From: DASRDU01 sp035560235
GTDB taxonomy: Bacteria; Acidobacteriota; Blastocatellia; RBC074
Direction of reading: 5' to 3'
DNA: 20,070 nucleotides
Assembly (NCBI GenBank): GCA_035560235.1
Contig: DATMAG010000020.1
Coordinates: 1-20,070, forward strand
Numbering within the stretch: position 1 is the stretch's first letter; each line of letters opens with the position of its first letter. The notes under the pieces were generated by a model. The model was not told the origin of the DNA. It searched no databases and saw nothing but the letters and a program-made list of their open reading frames with translations. Made by a program: the position numbers and the translations under genes. This document shows, piece by piece, positions 18,259 to 20,070 of the stretch.

Positions 18259-18342
18259 CAGCGCTGCGGCAGTTGCGTCTGTGCAGGCCGTCTTTTTGCT
18301 GCTGATGAATGAAGCGACCGCAGAGGTTCACGGGATCAGGTT

Positions 18343-19491
18343 ATGAAGATCAACATCATCGGGGGCGGGCCTGCCGGACTCTATTTCGCCATTCTGATGA
18401 AGCTTCAGAATCCGGCGCATGAAATCACTGTCTGCGAACGCGACGGGCCGGATGACACATTCGGGTGGGGCATAGTCTTCTCTGATCAGACCTTCAGCTT
18501 TCTGGCCGAGTGCGACCAGGCTTCGTTTCAGCAGATCGTCAGCAGCTGTGAAATCTGGGACAGCGTTGAGATCGTTCACCGGAACGAGAAGATCAGGATT
18601 CGCGGCAACAGGTTTTCGAGCATCGGGCGGCTGCGCTTTCTCAACCTCCTGCACGCGCGCTGCCGCGAACTCGGCGTTGACCTGCGCTTTCATTCAAATG
18701 TCGCGGACATCGAGCTGCTGCGCGACTGTGATCTGCTGGTCGGAGCCGATGGCGCAAACAGTCTGGTGCGGCGCACCTTTGAGGCTCAGTTCCGCCCGAC
18801 CGTTGATCTGCGCCGGAACAAATACATCTGGCTCGGCACCCCGCAGTTGTTTCAGGCGCTGACGCTGATCTTTCGCGAAAACGAAGCCGGACATTTCATC
18901 GCGCATGCCTACAAATTCAGCCAGACCACCAGCACCTTCATCGTCGAATGCGACGAAATGACCTGGCAGCAGGCAGGATTCGCCGCCAGAAACGAAGCCG
19001 AAACCTGCGAATATCTGCAGCGAGTCTTTGCCGCCGATCTCGACGGACGTCCGCTGCTCACGAACAACTTTGTCCGGTGGATCAACTTTCCGCTGATCCG
19101 CAATCAGCACTGGTGGCACGCAAACAAAGTGCTGCTCGGCGATGCGCTGCACACGGCCCATTTTTCGATCGGTTCAGGCACAAAGCTCGCGCTTGAAGAT
19201 GCCATTGCCCTGTCCCGCGCGCTGGCCGGACAGCCCGAAGTCGCAGCCGCACTGCGCGAATTCGAGCGCATCAGAAAGCCGGTCGTCGAAAGCCTGCAGG
19301 AGGCCGCGTATGCCAGCCTGCTGCTGCTCGAAAATATCCGCGAGGACTGGCCACTGGAACCGCTGCCCTTCGCGTACAAGATCATGACCCGCAGCGGACG
19401 ACTCACTCACGACAAACTGCTCAGACGCGACTCTGCCTTCATCGCCGCTTACGATGCGTGGCAGCAGCAACACGGAGGCAGCAAACAGTGA
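18343..19491 (+). CDS. FAD-dependent monooxygenase, 2-aminobenzoyl-CoA / salicylyl-CoA hydroxylase type
   Basis: A 382-residue group A flavoprotein monooxygenase. The Rossmann motif GGGPAGLY (7-14) with Glu32 binds the FAD ADP part; DLLVGADGANSLVRR carries the DG motif (136-137), and LLGDALHTAHFSIGSGTKLA the GD motif (266-267). The N-terminal stretch ERDGPDDTFGWGIVFSD and the HFSIGSGTKLALEDA stretch are, to my recognition, characteristic of the N-terminal half of bifunctional 2-aminobenzoyl-CoA monooxygenase/reductase and salicylyl-CoA 5-hydroxylase. The C-terminal old-yellow-enzyme-like reductase half is missing; the gene ends cleanly with TGA and no second domain follows. It would hydroxylate an aryl-CoA thioester with NAD(P)H and oxygen in the cytoplasm. 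The ribosome site (ATCAGG) is weak. The thioesterase, PLP enzyme and permease 14 kb away fit the same theme. Confidence 0.9.
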   Translation: MKINIIGGGPAGLYFAILMKLQNPAHEITVCERDGPDDTFGWGIVFSDQTFSFLAECDQASFQQIVSSCEIWDSVEIVHRNEKIRIRGNRFSSIGRLRFLNLLHARCRELGVDLRFHSNVADIELLRDCDLLVGADGANSLVRRTFEAQFRPTVDLRRNKYIWLGTPQLFQALTLIFRENEAGHFIAHAYKFSQTTSTFIVECDEMTWQQAGFAARNEAETCEYLQRVFAADLDGRPLLTNNFVRWINFPLIRNQHWWHANKVLLGDALHTAHFSIGSGTKLALEDAIALSRALAGQPEVAAALREFERIRKPVVESLQEAAYASLLLLENIREDWPLEPLPFAYKIMTRSGRLTHDKLLRRDSAFIAAYDAWQQQHGGSKQ

Positions 19492-19567
19492 ATGCCCCGC
19501 AGCAGCCTGACCGAACAGAATCAGAAATATCGCAGGCCGAAAGCAGGTTAAAAGCCCCTGCCCCCGC

Positions 19568-19597
19568 TTGACACCTGCCGCAGCCGGATGCCAGAAT
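19568..19597 (+). promoter_or_regulatory. Promoter of tRNA-Arg
   Basis: TTGACA (19568-19573, full consensus) and CAGAAT (19592-19597, four of six) are 18 nt apart; the predicted start near 19604 is about 9 nt before the tRNA. Confidence 0.7.
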
Positions 19598-19612
19598 GCG
19601 CCTTCTTCAAAC

Positions 19613-19690
<78 letters not shown>

Positions 19691-19705
19691 CAGAATCAAT
19701 AAGAT

Positions 19706-19733
19706 AAGGGGGCCTTGGAGGCTCCCTTTCTTC
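19706..19733 (+). terminator. Terminator after tRNA-Arg
   Basis: AAGGGGGCC (19706-19714) pairs with GGCTCCCTT (19720-19728) through nine pairs including one G-U, loop TTGGA, followed by the pyrimidine run TCTTC. It starts 20 nt after the tRNA. Confidence 0.8.
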
Positions 19734-19736
19734 TCT

Positions 19737-19758
19737 GCTGACACTTTCGCTGACACTT
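19737..19758. repeat. Two direct copies of GCTGACACTT
   Basis: GCTGACACTT occurs at 19737-19746 and 19749-19758, a 12-bp period, directly after the tRNA terminator. It could be a scar of integration at the tRNA 3' side or chance. Confidence 0.5.
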
Positions 19759-19930
19759 AATCCTGTATGTTTGTGCTTTTGCGGCTGTCAGGATAGTTAC
19801 GTTGGCATTTTCGATGCCTCTCCCGGCCCGGAGGCAGCCACTCTTCTGGCGGAGTCTCAGCCACACTCTTCCACAGTATTCTTTTCCAGGCCAGTGCCCA
19901 CAATTCCGGCCTGACAGGAAGAACAATTCA
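19759..19930. other. AT-richer intergenic stretch without a recognised gene
   Basis: No credible coding region. The only notable structure is an 8-bp inverted repeat, CTGTCAGG (19785-19792) and CCTGACAG (19910-19917), flanking about 117 nt, plus a small hairpin GGCA-TTTTCGA-TGCC near 19804-19818. Composition is less GC-rich than the rest of the window. Confidence 0.4.
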
Positions 19931-20070
19931 TTAAGGTACTCCCCATTTTCAAGACAAAAACCCGGACAATTTAAGATGGATCGCGCTGCCCCTGAGATTA
20001 TGCGTTTAACTCTCTGAAGACTGCTGCGGGTGTTCGATAGCCGAGCGCCTGGGGCAGTCGTTCGTGGTTA
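19931..20070 (-). mobile_element. Partial IS3-type insertion sequence (3' end), cut by window edge
   Basis: The end of a transposase gene (19998-20070, minus) with about 65 nt of flank. The outer boundary is a guess: the sequence from about 19931, AAGGTACTCCCCATTTTC, looks like an IS3-family terminal inverted repeat, but the partner end lies outside the window and no target duplication can be tested. Confidence 0.5.
19998..20070 (-). CDS. C-terminus of an IS3-type transposase (integrase core), partial
   Basis: Read on the minus strand from the window edge, 23 residues precede a TAA stop (20000-19998). The stretch NHERLPQALGYRTPAAVF matches the very common end of the DDE integrase core of IS3-family OrfB transposases (YNxxRPHQALGYxTPAEVF). 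The catalytic Asp/Asp/Glu residues are upstream of the visible part. It is too short to tell whether the copy is intact. Confidence 0.85.
   Translation of the reverse strand, partial: NHERLPQALGYRTPAAVFRELNA

Noticed and set aside
19696..19926. Possible 76-residue minus-strand gene
   Set aside because: Cys/Arg-rich, no ribosome site, runs through the tRNA terminator; looks spurious.

Overview
The window reads as a chromosomal segment of a GC-rich soil-type bacterium, most probably an acidobacterium (Blastocatellia-like). This is an inference from gene style: an extracytoplasmic-function (ECF) sigma factor of the Sig-70_X6 type paired with a Pkn-type kinase that starts with a short acidobacterial-style N-terminal helical region, a secreted TPR-CHAT protein, a yeast-like SAICAR synthase and a CIRCE-controlled groESL operon. 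No rRNA or species marker is present.

Layout. Positions 15-57 hold a small palindromic/tandem repeat. Positions 55-4095 (minus strand) carry a four-gene operon read from high to low coordinates: hotdog aryl-CoA-type thioesterase, class V PLP enzyme, amino-acid permease, exported cyclase-family hydrolase. Positions 4202-6502 hold groES-groEL with a perfect CIRCE operator on a TTGACA-17-TAGAAT promoter and a terminator after groEL. Positions 6534-7767 carry purC followed by a small Fis-type HTH gene. The divergent region 7768-8074 separates purC from an orphan OmpR-type response regulator (8075-8842), which converges through a long hairpin terminator on a class A penicillin-binding protein (8941-11508, minus).

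Positions 11696-18201 are the most distinctive part: ECF sigma factor, transmembrane Ser/Thr kinase with a probable DUF4384-like extracytoplasmic domain, a 118-residue Ser/Gly/Thr-rich beta-type protein of unknown function with a very strong ribosome binding site, and a 1074-residue secreted PPC-TPR-CHAT protein with an intact His/Cys dyad. The order suggests a regulatory and proteolytic module; the small protein is a candidate partner or substrate. This is inference.

Positions 18343-19491 carry a stand-alone FAD monooxygenase resembling the N-terminal half of 2-aminobenzoyl-CoA monooxygenase/reductase and salicylyl-CoA 5-hydroxylase. Together with the thioesterase, PLP enzyme and permease at the left, it hints at dispersed genes for aromatic amino acid (kynurenine/anthranilate) breakdown. 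The right end has tRNA-Arg(ACG), a terminator, AT-richer intergenic DNA with short repeats, and the C-terminus of an IS3-type transposase cut by the window edge.
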